Translations under genes and position numbers: made by a program
The notes under the pieces: generated by a model
Databases searched by the model: none
Seen by the model: the letters and a program-made list of their open reading frames with translations, nothing else
Told to the model about the DNA's origin: nothing
Origin: Desulfovibrionaceae bacterium UBA3823
GTDB taxonomy: Bacteria; Desulfobacterota; Desulfovibrionia; Desulfovibrionales; Desulfovibrionaceae
Assembly: GCA_002369295.1 (NCBI GenBank)
Contig: DFDR01000148.1
Location: 1-22,899 of the forward strand
Reading direction: 5' to 3'
DNA length: 22,899 nucleotides
In this document: positions 6,961-16,400 of the stretch, one piece after another
Layout: the number at the start of each line of letters is the position of its first letter
How positions within the stretch are numbered: position 1 is the stretch's first letter

Positions 6961-7803
6961 CTATGTACTTTGCTCATTACACTTGAAATCAACGTCGATG
7001 CACTTCATCAAACCTAGTCTACGGACTAGAGCCATGCAGACCTTTTCGCCAAAAGAGTAGGAGCAGCGCGGACTGGGCGCCAGCGGCCTGCTGGAAACGC
7101 CCGCAATGCGGGACGACAGGCTCTGCAGTGCTTCAGTCTGCTCCGCGCAGAACATGCGTCGCGCCTCTGCAGATGCCCTCTGCCCGGAAACAAGCGCCTG
7201 TGCCATGCCGAGCTGGACGCTTGCGGCATCGAAGCACAGCTTCGCACCCGGAAAGCGCTCTGCCAGCAGAACGACCAGCGCTTTTGCCAGCCCCGACGTC
7301 ATGCGGGAGAGCACGCCGTCTGCGACAAAGAGGATCGGACTCCCCTTGGGACAGGGCAGCTCGTCCATCCACCACAGATCAAGAAAGGAGTGCGCCAGAA
7401 AGGCATGGCGTTCCAGCGGTGGAAACAGCTCCCTGCGAAGGGCAAGCACGCCGGCCTCGTCGACGTCGATCCACTGGCACGAGCCGTGATCGCCCCGGAA
7501 CTCGGCTGTGGACAGGCCGCAGCAAAGGTTGACCACGGCGCCGCCGGGATGATTCGCGGCAAAGCGGGCTACAGCGCCGTCGAGCGCCTTCTGCCTGCAC
7601 CAGAAGAGGGCCCGCTCTCCCCAGAGGACAGAGGAAGCCACCTTGCCGAAGTCGTAGTCCGCAAGGCCAAGCGCCCTGCTTGCCTGCCTGTCGTAGGCCG
7701 CGCCGGCATTGGCTGAACAGGGGGACCCTGCCAGCCAGAGCGCCTTCATCAGCATCGCCGTCCTGCCGGCATCGACAAAGCGGGTCACGTCAATCTTGGA
7801 CAT
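6961..7803 (-). CDS. TcmP/LCMT-family (PPM-like) SAM-dependent methyltransferase
   Basis: A 280-aa protein resembling the leucine-carboxyl-methyltransferase/TcmP O-methyltransferase family (PF04072 type). The pattern is an N-terminal helical part, a SAM motif VVNLCCGLSTAEFR (90-103), then an acidic WIDVDE strand (111-116) and FLDLWWMDEL. Family members usually have Gly-(Leu/Phe)-Asp-Thr in the SAM motif, and here the Asp is Ser, so binding details may differ. Such enzymes methylate carboxyl or hydroxyl groups of polyketides. Shine-Dalgarno GAGGA lies 7 bases before the ATG. It follows the DUF1302 gene by about 50 bases in the same direction. The 3' end of the gene (6961-7025) is clearly less GC-rich and continues into the AT-rich SDR patch. 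Confidence 0.75.
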   Translation of the reverse strand: MSKIDVTRFVDAGRTAMLMKALWLAGSPCSANAGAAYDRQASRALGLADYDFGKVASSVLWGERALFWCRQKALDGAVARFAANHPGGAVVNLCCGLSTAEFRGDHGSCQWIDVDEAGVLALRRELFPPLERHAFLAHSFLDLWWMDELPCPKGSPILFVADGVLSRMTSGLAKALVVLLAERFPGAKLCFDAASVQLGMAQALVSGQRASAEARRMFCAEQTEALQSLSSRIAGVSSRPLAPSPRCSYSFGEKVCMALVRRLGLMKCIDVDFKCNEQST

Positions 7804-7854
7804 AGCAGATCCTCTGCGCGGGCATGGCGGGGCGCCGGCCCCGCCCGCACCGTC

Positions 7855-9267
7855 CTAGAAGGAATATTTGACTCCGACGTAGAAATGATCGTTCTGGTCG
7901 AACTGTCCCAGATCGCTTGTCGGCTTGCCGCCGAAGAACATGTAGCCGGCGGTGAACTTCAGGTTGTCGTCGTATTCGTACTCGGCAAAGAGCTCCATGC
8001 AGTAGTCGCCGTTGTTGGCGAAGAACTCGCCGCGGAAGCCGGCTGTCAGGGCGTCTTCCAGAAACTTGTCGGACACGGACCAGGTGTAGCCGTAGCGGTT
8101 TCGCTGCTTGCCCTCGACTTCGGCGCCGCTGTGGCTGAAGTAGAAGGCCTGCAGGTTGACGTTGAGGTTGGTCAGGAAGGTCTTGTCCCAGCCGACGAGG
8201 GCTTCGTACTCGTTCCTGCGCTCCACCTTGGGCGCGGCGAAGGGTATCCCGCCGTAGAGAACTGTCGAGGTGCCCTGGAAGGGATAGTTCTGCTTGAGGG
8301 TGAATTCGCCGCGGAAGGTCGATTCCCATGCGGAAACGGCCATGCTGATGCCGTAGGCCGTGAACATCTCGTATTCGGAGCGGAGCGTGGGCTTGCCGAT
8401 GGTGTAGACGGTAGAGATGTCCGTGTCGTACCTCGGCACGTGCTCGTAGCCGCGGAAGAAGAGGAAGGCAAAGTCGAAGCCCTGCTGGTAGAACTTGAGG
8501 CGGGCGCCAAACTCGGGCGAATGCGCGCCGTCGGCATCGTCGCGCTCGACCAGCCCCATGTCGCCGTAGGCGCGCATGTACTTCAGGCCCTTTTCCTCCC
8601 AGGGGCCCTTGCCTTCAGGCAGCGGCGTGAAGCGGGGCACGGGAACGAAGATAAAGTCGAAGACGCCCTGCCCGAAGACGTTGGCCCTGACGTCGATGGC
8701 GCCCACCGAAAGCCTGGACGTGCTTCGGGCCGTGGAGATGGGGCTGCGGTAGTCCACGGGATTGAAGACGTCGAAGGTGGAGAGGCTGTCTGCCTCGCCC
8801 CAGCGTATCTGCTGCATGCCGGCAATGACGTCGACGTGGCGCGTGTCCAGGGTCACGTAGGCTTCGCCGACGTCCGCGATCACCACGGGCTCCTTGGAAT
8901 TCTTCCGGCCGTAGACGGAGAGGTCCGCGTCCACGTAGCCGGAAGCAAAGGCGCTCACCGTCTCCCCTTCGTTGAGGTGGGTCTCGAGCCAGAGGCGCTG
9001 GGTGGCCGCGATGGGCTCCTCCTTGTGCACCGACTGGCGGTAGGTGGACTGGAAGTAGCCGGCAAGCTGAAGCCAGTCCGGCATCTTCCATTCGCTGCTG
9101 CGGCTGTCCGCATGCACGCCGGGTTCGGGCGCCGGCGGCACGGCGCTGCCGGCGAGCGAGGCCACATCAGGGAAGAGGCCGAACAGCGGCCAGGCGATCA
9201 GCACAACCATGGAGGCAATGCGGGCCGCCACGGAGCTCTTTTGTCTTTTCTCTTTCTTTTTCCGCAA
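7855..9267 (-). CDS. DUF1302-like outer-membrane protein
   Basis: A 470-aa protein with a Lys/Arg-rich N-terminus and a hydrophobic signal segment (about 15-42). A long run of alternating-residue beta strands then ends in ...YVGVKYSF, a C-terminal Phe typical of outer-membrane barrels. The FDVFNPVDYRSP segment resembles the conserved FNP(L/V)D block of DUF1302 proteins, which are often encoded beside MMPL-type RND pumps. The likely role is the outer-membrane partner for export by the neighbouring RND protein. The start is TTG at 9267, 3 bases after the RND stop codon, with AAGGGAG 8 bases upstream. No suitable ATG gives a complete signal peptide. Confidence 0.75.
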   Translation of the reverse strand: MRKKKEKRQKSSVAARIASMVVLIAWPLFGLFPDVASLAGSAVPPAPEPGVHADSRSSEWKMPDWLQLAGYFQSTYRQSVHKEEPIAATQRLWLETHLNEGETVSAFASGYVDADLSVYGRKNSKEPVVIADVGEAYVTLDTRHVDVIAGMQQIRWGEADSLSTFDVFNPVDYRSPISTARSTSRLSVGAIDVRANVFGQGVFDFIFVPVPRFTPLPEGKGPWEEKGLKYMRAYGDMGLVERDDADGAHSPEFGARLKFYQQGFDFAFLFFRGYEHVPRYDTDISTVYTIGKPTLRSEYEMFTAYGISMAVSAWESTFRGEFTLKQNYPFQGTSTVLYGGIPFAAPKVERRNEYEALVGWDKTFLTNLNVNLQAFYFSHSGAEVEGKQRNRYGYTWSVSDKFLEDALTAGFRGEFFANNGDYCMELFAEYEYDDNLKFTAGYMFFGGKPTSDLGQFDQNDHFYVGVKYSF

Positions 9268-9270
9268 GGC

Positions 9271-11649
9271 TTACGCTCCCTTTGCGACATCCCTGTCCTT
9301 TCCAAGCGGGCGGAAAAGGTAGAGAAGCGCAGGCGACAGGGTCAGATCGGCAAGGCAGCCACAGAAGAAGGCGACTGCGCCCAGCACGCCGAATTCTCCT
9401 GTCGTTCTGACGACGGACGTCGTGAACACGAGAAAGCCGATGATCAGTGAAACCGACGTGAACACCACCGGACGGCCTATGGATCTGACCGTCAGCAGAA
9501 TGGATTCTCTGGTGTTCCCCGTTTTTTCAAAGTTATGTTTATAGTTGACATAGAAATGTATTGTGTCATCGACGCAGATGCCCATGATGACAGAAGAGAA
9601 GATCATGAGAACAAGACTGAGGTTGATGCCGCACAGCCCCATGATTCCCATGGGCACCAGGATCGGCACGATGTTTGGAAACATGCTGATGATGCCCATG
9701 CGCACGGAGCGCAGGCAGCAAATCATCATCAGGCAGATGGAGACGAGGGCGCTGGCGAAACTCATGGCCTGTCCGGACAGGACATAGTCGGAAACGGCCG
9801 CAACCCAGGCCATCTGGCCGGTGTACTGGACCTTCAGACGGCCGCCGAGCTCCTCGGCAATGAAGCGGTCCATCTCCCGGATGAAGGCCTTGATCTCCTG
9901 GGTTCCCATGGTTCTGGTCTGGATGTGGATGCGGACGACGTCGCTCAAGAGCGTCATTTCCTTGTCGAGGTTCTTGCCGCCCGACGTTTCGTAGAAAAAG
10001 AGGTACTGGCTGACGTACTTCTGCTCGTCCGGCAGGACGTGGCAGGCGGGATCCTCGTTGTGCAGGACTTCGTTCACGCGCGAGAGCGTATCGACCACGC
10101 TGTGCGTCTTGGCCGTCTTGGGCATGGTTTCGGCATGGCGCTGGAGCCGCTCCACGTCCCTGAGGAAGTCCAGATCGCGCGCGCCGTTCTCCCTGCCGCT
10201 GTCGACCATGATTTCGAGCGCCATGGCGCCGCCGAGCTTCTCGTCGAAGTAGTCCGAATCCCGGCGCAGCTTTTCCGATGTGCTGATGTCCTGCATGGTG
10301 TTGGTTTCAACCACAACGCTTTGGTAGAGCCAGATGCTGGCCGCGGAGACAAGCAGAAAGAGGAGGACGATGGCCTTGGCATGCCCAAGGCAGAAGCTCA
10401 CCTGCTTCTGCAGGAGCTCGTCGAAGGCAAGCAGCCAGTTCCGGCGGGGCCTGCCGTACAGCGGCCGCCCCGTTTCGAAATGGCTTTCCTTTTCGGGACA
10501 CAGCAGATAGGCGACGGGCGCCAGCGCTATGGCGAGCACAAAGGCTATCATGACGCCGATGGCGGAGTAGACGCCCGCCATGCGTATGGGGACGATTTCC
10601 GTCGTCAGGAAGGACAGAAAGCCCATCATCGTGGTCAGCGAAGTGAAAAGGCAGGGAATGAAGACTTCCCGCATCATGGTCACCATGGCGTCCATGTGCT
10701 TCAGCCCATGCTCCCTGTGCTGGTGGTAGTTGACGATGATGTGGACCGTGTCGCCGAGGCACACGGAAAAGAGCATGGTGGGCAGCATGATGTCCATCAG
10801 GGACACGGGCCAGCCCATGGCGCTCACGAAGCCCATGGTCCAGAAGATGCTCACGGCGATGACCAGCACGGGGGCCGCCACGGCGCGCAGGCCGGCGACG
10901 ACGCCGCCCCTGCCTATCTTGAAGAGCAGAAAGGACTGCAGAACAAGGCAGATGAGGCTGAGCTTCGCCGTCTGCCCGGAGGTTATCCTGTCGGACTCGA
11001 AGTCCTGGACAGGCTGGCCGGCAAGGCAGGTGCGCAGGTGCCGGAAGCGGGCATCCTTGAGAATCGCATAGATGGCCGGGGCAATCTCCTTTCGGGGATC
11101 CTTGACGTCGTCCGGATAGCGCTCGCACTCGAGCACGATGATCGCCGTTTTGGCGTCCCTGGACACGATGCGGTCGACAAAGTCGGGAAAGCCGAGCACC
11201 GTGCGCTTGAACTCCGCGATATCCTTGGGATCCGTCGGCATTTCCTCGAAGATGGGGCCAGTCTGGATCTCGTTGCCGCCGATGCCGTGCATGTACTCGG
11301 CGTTGCCTATCCAGGTGACCTCCTTGATGTGGGGAACCTTGCGCTCCAGTTCGCCGGCAAGCTCGTCGAGCGTGCCGAGCAGCGGCTGCCTGAAGACGTC
11401 CACGTCGTCGCGCACCGCCACATAGACGTGGTCCTCGTTGCCGAAAAGCTCCCTGTAGCGCTCTATGGCCTGGACGGCCGGATCCCCTTCCTGGAAGAAG
11501 GACTCGTCGGAGTTGTCGAAGCGCATCTGCTTCATGGCCTGGAGCGACAGGAAGGTCAGCATCGCAGCGGCCAGAAGGATGACGTAGCGGTGCCTCTGCA
11601 GGAAGCCGATGTACTTCCTGGAAAGCGCCATTGCCATTTCTTCCTTCAT
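9271..11649 (-). CDS. MMPL/HAE3-type RND transporter
   Basis: A 792-aa inner-membrane exporter driven by the proton gradient. It has two similar halves: a first TM helix at about 22-38, a periplasmic loop to about 225, then five TM helices with GDTVHI (Asp300). The second half repeats this plan with DDTIHF (Asp694/695) in the equivalent helix. These TM4 acidic motifs and the length below 900 aa fit the HAE3/MMPL branch rather than AcrB-type pumps. Its ATG overlaps the TGA of the thioesterase gene (ATGA, 11646-11649), so the two are probably translationally coupled. The DUF1302 protein follows immediately. The likely cargo is the cluster product or a lipid, from context. Confidence 0.9.
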   Translation of the reverse strand: MKEEMAMALSRKYIGFLQRHRYVILLAAAMLTFLSLQAMKQMRFDNSDESFFQEGDPAVQAIERYRELFGNEDHVYVAVRDDVDVFRQPLLGTLDELAGELERKVPHIKEVTWIGNAEYMHGIGGNEIQTGPIFEEMPTDPKDIAEFKRTVLGFPDFVDRIVSRDAKTAIIVLECERYPDDVKDPRKEIAPAIYAILKDARFRHLRTCLAGQPVQDFESDRITSGQTAKLSLICLVLQSFLLFKIGRGGVVAGLRAVAAPVLVIAVSIFWTMGFVSAMGWPVSLMDIMLPTMLFSVCLGDTVHIIVNYHQHREHGLKHMDAMVTMMREVFIPCLFTSLTTMMGFLSFLTTEIVPIRMAGVYSAIGVMIAFVLAIALAPVAYLLCPEKESHFETGRPLYGRPRRNWLLAFDELLQKQVSFCLGHAKAIVLLFLLVSAASIWLYQSVVVETNTMQDISTSEKLRRDSDYFDEKLGGAMALEIMVDSGRENGARDLDFLRDVERLQRHAETMPKTAKTHSVVDTLSRVNEVLHNEDPACHVLPDEQKYVSQYLFFYETSGGKNLDKEMTLLSDVVRIHIQTRTMGTQEIKAFIREMDRFIAEELGGRLKVQYTGQMAWVAAVSDYVLSGQAMSFASALVSICLMMICCLRSVRMGIISMFPNIVPILVPMGIMGLCGINLSLVLMIFSSVIMGICVDDTIHFYVNYKHNFEKTGNTRESILLTVRSIGRPVVFTSVSLIIGFLVFTTSVVRTTGEFGVLGAVAFFCGCLADLTLSPALLYLFRPLGKDRDVAKGA

Positions 11650-12407
11650 GCCTGCCCCCTCGAGATCTGGAGCTGGGCGAGCCTTGCCCTGATCAGGTCA
11701 AGCAGAGGCTTCTCGCGGCCCTTGAAGTAGAAGTGGTCGCCGTCCATCATCGCGCTGGAGAAGGAGCCGGCCGTCAGATCCTGCCAGCGGGCAAGCTCGC
11801 TTTCGTTCACCTCGGTGTCCCTGCGCCCGGCAAAGGCCGCCACGGGAACGTTCAGGACTTCGCTGTGCTGGTACTCTTCGTCCATGGCGAAGTCGGCGCG
11901 CAGTATGGGGCGGAACATGGCCATGAAGTCCCTGTCCTGAAGTATGGCTTCGGGGGTGCCTGCCAGATGCCGCAGCTCCTCGGAGAAGGGGCCATCGGGG
12001 AGATCGCTGATGCGGCGGGCCGAAGGCATGTTCACGGGACGGCTGCCCGAAACGAGGAGCAGCTGCGGAGGATTGCCTGCCGCCTCCATGCGCCTGGCCA
12101 GCTCGTACGCTATCTTGGCGCCCATGCTGTGCCCGAACAGGACGTAGGGCCTGTCGAAGATGCCGTTGTGCTTCTGGGCGTCGAGCAAGGCGGAAACCAG
12201 GCGCTCGATGCTGTAGAACTTGGGCTCGCGGATGCGCTCTTCGCGTCCGGGCAGCTGCACGGCCCACACGTCGGCCGCGGGAAAGAGGGCCTCGCCCCAG
12301 GTGCGGTATATGGAGGCTCCGCCGCCAGCATACGGCAGGCAGAACATTCTCAAGGGGGATCCGCCGGCAGAGCGGAACGTCTTCACCATCCATTTGTCTT
12401 CGTTCAT
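11646..12407 (-). CDS. type II thioesterase
   Basis: A 253-aa stand-alone alpha/beta hydrolase of the GrsT/YbtT/SrfAD type that clears stalled or mis-primed thioesters from PKS/NRPS carrier domains. It starts with the family pattern RMFCLPYAGGGAS (20-32), has the nucleophile motif GHSMG (92-96, Ser94), Asp197 in GRRDTE and His225 in GDHFYF. The open frame extends upstream to 12782, but the family N-terminus begins at MNEDKW, so ATG 12407 is chosen. The upstream part overlaps the LolA-like gene and its terminator. It is the first gene of the transcription unit that continues into the RND transporter. Confidence 0.9.
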   Translation of the reverse strand: MNEDKWMVKTFRSAGGSPLRMFCLPYAGGGASIYRTWGEALFPAADVWAVQLPGREERIREPKFYSIERLVSALLDAQKHNGIFDRPYVLFGHSMGAKIAYELARRMEAAGNPPQLLLVSGSRPVNMPSARRISDLPDGPFSEELRHLAGTPEAILQDRDFMAMFRPILRADFAMDEEYQHSEVLNVPVAAFAGRRDTEVNESELARWQDLTAGSFSSAMMDGDHFYFKGREKPLLDLIRARLAQLQISRGQA

Positions 12408-12448
12408 CAGGCTCTTTTCTCCATATTCTCGCCACGTTGGGCATGCAG

Positions 12449-12466
12449 GGCCGGACAGGTCCGGCC
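12449..12466. promoter_or_regulatory. perfect palindrome upstream of the thioesterase unit
   Basis: GGCCGGAC (12449-12456) and GTCCGGCC (12459-12466) form a perfect 8+8 palindrome with a 2-base centre. It lies 42-59 bases upstream of the thioesterase ATG and after the terminator of the preceding gene, a sensible place for an operator. No clear promoter boxes are visible nearby, and GC-rich palindromes arise by chance, so this is tentative. Confidence 0.3.
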
Positions 12467-12482
12467 ACGTCCGTTCATCAAC

Positions 12483-12528
12483 AAAAAGCCATGCGGAAAC
12501 GCCGAGCCGCCCGGCATCTCCGCATGGC
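12483..12528 (-). terminator. intrinsic terminator of the LolA-like gene
   Basis: A perfect 10-bp stem (GCCATGCGGA 12488-12497 with TCCGCATGGC 12519-12528) encloses a 21-base loop. On the minus strand TTTTT (12483-12487) follows at once. It lies 17 bases after the LolA-like stop codon, separating that gene from the downstream thioesterase/RND unit. Confidence 0.8.
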
Positions 12529-12544
12529 AAATCCGGTCCCGCTC

Positions 12545-13348
12545 CTAGCGGTGCAGCTGGGAATGCTCGAAGATTTCCTTCTTGAGTCCCACGTTGTAGC
12601 GTATGCTCTTCCAGTCGATGGTGGTGACGGAGCGCCCGTCGGCCCGCACCACGCGCGACTTGGTCACGGTGGGGATGCCGTCGATAACCCGGCACTCGTC
12701 GAAGTACATCGTCTTTATCATCTTGCCCTTCTTGTCGTAGTAGTCCATGCGGCGACGGAGCAGATTGTCCTTGCGCACCCACTGCACCATCTTGGAGTAG
12801 CCAGTGTTCTTGCCGGGCTTGGGGTAGCGCACGAGCACCCAGCAGTCGATGCCGAGCATGGTCTCCTCGCCCTTGAGCTCGTAGGTGAACTCTTCGACGT
12901 CGTCGAGGCTTTCAAGGTCTTCGTTGGTCATGTCGGAACGCATGAAGGACGCCTGCTTGCTGGAGCCGCTGATGCGGCGGACCATGCTTTCGGCAGGCAG
13001 GTACACCCAGAGGTCGTCTTCCTTGGCGTTGCCCTCGTAGGTCCATTCAAGATACTTGGTGCCCTTGACGTCGGCAGGCTTGTTGAACACGAACAGCACG
13101 TGCTCCTCCTCTTTGCCGGGCTTCACCTGGAGCGTGTACAGGTCGAAGGTGCGGAGCAGCTTCTTGCCGTCCCTCTCAATGGTCATTTCGCCGACGCTGA
13201 GGGAGTCGCGGCTGTTGTCGACCTCGTCCATGCGGACGGCAAGGGCGTGGCCGTCGGCGGCGGGATCGCCGGCAAAGGCCGGCGTCAGGAAGGAAAGGGC
13301 GAGCAGCGAAGCGATGCCGGCCCGGGCCAGGGAACGGAATAGGAACAT
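12545..13348 (-). CDS. LolA-like outer-membrane lipoprotein-sorting protein
   Basis: A 267-aa exported protein with a clear signal peptide (LLALSFLTPAFA, cleavage after Ala26). The mature part matches the LolA-like/outer-membrane lipoprotein-sorting family (PF17131 type), with the recognisable WVYLPA, SFMRSDMTNEDLES and EEFTYELKGEE blocks and a conserved C-terminal beta region. LolA folds bind lipid acyl chains in the periplasm, and members of this family commonly accompany MMPL-type RND pumps. It is probably the periplasmic carrier or accessory of the export system here. Shine-Dalgarno GAGG lies 8 bases before the ATG. The gene lies 85 bases downstream of the megasynthase stop and ends at an intrinsic terminator. 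Confidence 0.85.
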   Translation of the reverse strand: MFLFRSLARAGIASLLALSFLTPAFAGDPAADGHALAVRMDEVDNSRDSLSVGEMTIERDGKKLLRTFDLYTLQVKPGKEEEHVLFVFNKPADVKGTKYLEWTYEGNAKEDDLWVYLPAESMVRRISGSSKQASFMRSDMTNEDLESLDDVEEFTYELKGEETMLGIDCWVLVRYPKPGKNTGYSKMVQWVRKDNLLRRRMDYYDKKGKMIKTMYFDECRVIDGIPTVTKSRVVRADGRSVTTIDWKSIRYNVGLKKEIFEHSQLHR

Positions 13349-13391
13349 GTAGGCAACCTCTTTTTAAAGGATTGGGATGCGGGGGAATGGC

Positions 13392-13424
13392 GCAGGCGCC
13401 CCGGGAAGGAGGCGGGGCGCCTGC
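13392..13424. repeat. 12-bp inverted repeat between megasynthase and LolA-like gene
   Basis: GCAGGCGCCCCG (13392-13403) pairs perfectly with CGGGGCGCCTGC (13413-13424) across a 9-base loop, 9 bases after the megasynthase stop. No T-tract follows on the minus strand. It may be an attenuator or an mRNA 3'-end stabiliser rather than a full terminator. Confidence 0.55.
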
Positions 13425-13433
13425 GCTCTTCTG

Positions 13434-16400
13434 CTAGCGGCGTGCAGCAGCCAGGCAGGCCTTGATCCTGGACGCGACCAGCTCGACGTCCTCCTGGCGC
13501 TGCAGAAGATGCCAGTGGTCGCCGCCGCTCTGCACGACGTCGAAGGTTCCGCCGGCAAGGGCGCGCCAGTACTCGACGCCGGCGTCGCTTGCGCCGGCAG
13601 AGCGGACGTAGACGACGGAGGCGCCGGGCAGGAAGCGGGGCCGGCACTGCCAGAGGGCTTCCACGTTGGCGACGCCGACGGCGAGCATCCTGCGCAGGCT
13701 CTCCTCCATGCCGGCCTCGCCGGCGGACATGAGGCCGGCGGCGCGCAGGCCTTCGGCGAAGACCTTGATCTTGGCGTCGACCGGCAGGGCCTCGAAGGCC
13801 TCCCTGTCAAAGCCGGCCGCCCTGACGACGTCCGCGGCGTTGGGCACGACCTGCTCCATGAGGGCGGCGAAGTCATGGCTCCGCCTGCCGTACTGTTCGT
13901 CCCACACGTCCTTTGCCGGCGGATCCAGCAGGATCAGCGGCTGCAGGACGGCGTCGGGCTGCATGCGTCCGGCCATCTCCCAGGCGATGAAGGCACCCAT
14001 GGACCAGCCGCCGAGCAGAAGCCTGCCGGACTGGCGCAGCCTCTCCGTATCGGCCATGTAGGCGTCGACCATGGCCTGGAAGTCGCGGACGGGCTCGGCC
14101 TCGCCTTCAAGGCCGCGGCTCTGGAGCGCGTAGAACGGCACGCCGGGCAGGGCTTCGGCCAGCTTGGCGTAGGACGTGACCAGGCCTTCAATGGGATGGG
14201 CAAAGAGGACGGGCACGCCTTCGCCCTCTTCGGTGAACGCAACCAGGGATCCCTGTCTGCCGGCGCCGCGGGCGCCGACAAGCTGGGCCTGGGCGGCTAT
14301 GGTGGGCGCCTGGAAGAGATCCCTCAGCGACAGCGTGCCGCCGAAGGCCGTCTGCAGGGCCCGCAGGAGCTGGAAGGCGGACAGCGAGTCGCCTCCGGAG
14401 AGGAAGAAGCTGTCGTTCACGCCTATCTTCTCGATCTTGAGGATGCTTCTCCAGATGGCGGCGATGTCCTTCTCCGCCCTGGTGCGCGGAGCCACGAATT
14501 CCTCGGCGGACTCGAGGCGGATCTGGCCGGAAGACTCGGCCAGCAGCCGGCGGTTGACCTTGCCGTTGGCGGTAAGGGGCAGGCTGTCGAGGAACTGGCA
14601 CCAGGCTGGCACCATGTACTCGGGCAGGCGCTGCTTCAGGAAGTCCCTGAGCGCTTCGGGGTCGAAGCGGGCCACTCTGGCAGGGCCGGAGCTGATCATG
14701 ATGTCCAGGCCGAGGCGCTCTTCGAGGGAGCCCTTGGGCATGGCGTAGACCGGCGCCGTGCAGCCCTGCTCCTGCAGGAGCATGCTCCACTGCTCCCTGG
14801 TCAGGATGGGGTTGTCCGGACGCAGGTCGTGGTCCTTGAAGTTCTCGAAGCCCTGCTGCAGGCCTTCCGTCAGCTCGAGCGGCCACTGGAATATGGTCTG
14901 GTCGAGAATCATCAGGAGGCCGGAAGGCTTCAGCAGGCCCTTGAGGCTGGCCAGCGTCTTGCGCACGTAGGCCACGTCGTGGAGCACGTTGCCGGCAATG
15001 ATCATGTCGTAGGCGTGCGGCGCCAGCCCCTGGACGAGCGGATCGCCGTCGAGGTTCAGGAGGCTGTACTCGACGAAGCCGTAGTCCTTGAACTCGCGCT
15101 GCGCCGCCACCAGGAAGAACTGCGAGATGTCCGTGAAGTGGTAGCTGACGCCGGACTTCGGCAGCTGGGGCAGGATATGGCGGGTCACGGTGCCGTAGCC
15201 GGCGCCCACCTCAAGGATGCGGTAGGGGCGGCCTTCGGCGCATTCGCAGGCTCTGGCCGCGATCTTGGCCGCCAGATGGTTCAGGACGGCGAGCACCTTC
15301 TGGTAGAGGTCCGGCACCGACTCGTCGGTGTAGAACTCGGCCGAATGCTCGTCTTCGCGGAGTATGGAGCTCAAGTTGCGGGCAATGCGGTCGAGCATGG
15401 CGCCAACGCGCGGGCTGAAGCCCATGGCCTCGAACTTGCCGAGGGCGCTCTTGAGGCTTTCGTCGAGCGACGGCGCCTCGCCGGCGGTCCTGTAGACGTC
15501 GCCGTCCCTGGCCAGCAGGCCCTGTTCGCCGAGGACGCGGAGGGCGCGGCGGATCCAGTTGCGGTAGCGCTCGCTCACGCCCGAGCGGATCATGAATCCG
15601 CTCTCGTCCGTGAAGGGCGCGTCGAAGAGGCCAAGCTCGCCGAGAGCCTTCAGGGCGCCGGCAAGATAGACGTTCCTGACGTCGTCCCATGCGGACAGGA
15701 AGCTTTCCGCGTCGAGGTCGGAGTAGTCCTCGACCTCGGCCCACGCTTCGGCGAGCCGGCCGGTCAGCTGGCTCGGCGCCTCCTCTTCGGCGACGAGGCT
15801 GGCGTCCTTCTGGCTGTCGGCCTGGACGAAGGCGGCCAGCTGGACCTCGTCGTTCTGGCCCTTGCGGACCACCACGGCGGCGTTGCCGATGGCCGGATGG
15901 GACTTGAGCACGGACTCGATTTCGCCGAGCTCGATGCGGTAGCCGTGCACCTTGACCTGCGTGTCGCGCCGGCCGAGGAACTCGAGCGTGCCGTCGGCGC
16001 CGTAGCGCGCTGCGTCGCCGGTGCGGTACATGGCAGGACGCCCGCCGGCCGCAGGCAGAAAGGCTGCCCTGGTCTTCTCCTCGTCGTGCCAATAGCCCAG
16101 GGCCAGTCCGCGGCCCGTAATGTAGAGGTCGCCCGGCACGAAGTCGGGACGATCCTTCATCCAGCGGTCGAGAACGCAGAAGCCCTGGTTGGCAAGCGGC
16201 CTGCCGTAGGGCACGGAGGGAAGTCCCGCATCCGCAGGGCCGGTTTCGTGCCAGTTGGACCAGATGGAGGCTTCCGTCGCGCCGCCCATGGCCATGACCC
16301 TGAGGCCCGGCATAAGCTCCTTCAGCCTGCCGGGCAGGCCGACGGGAATCCAGTCGCCGGAGAAGATCATGATGCGGAGCGGCAGGGGCGAGCCGCCGGC

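Noticed and set aside
9535..11730. 731-residue plus-strand frame
   Set aside because: Antisense shadow of the RND transporter. It is His/Asp-rich with no recognisable domain.
12408..12782. N-terminal extension of the type II thioesterase frame
   Set aside because: It overlaps the LolA-like gene and its terminator, and no thioesterase sequence lies before MNEDKW.
13392..13424. Strong intrinsic terminator after the megasynthase
   Set aside because: The 12-bp hairpin is real but lacks a T-tract on the minus strand, so it is listed only as an inverted repeat.
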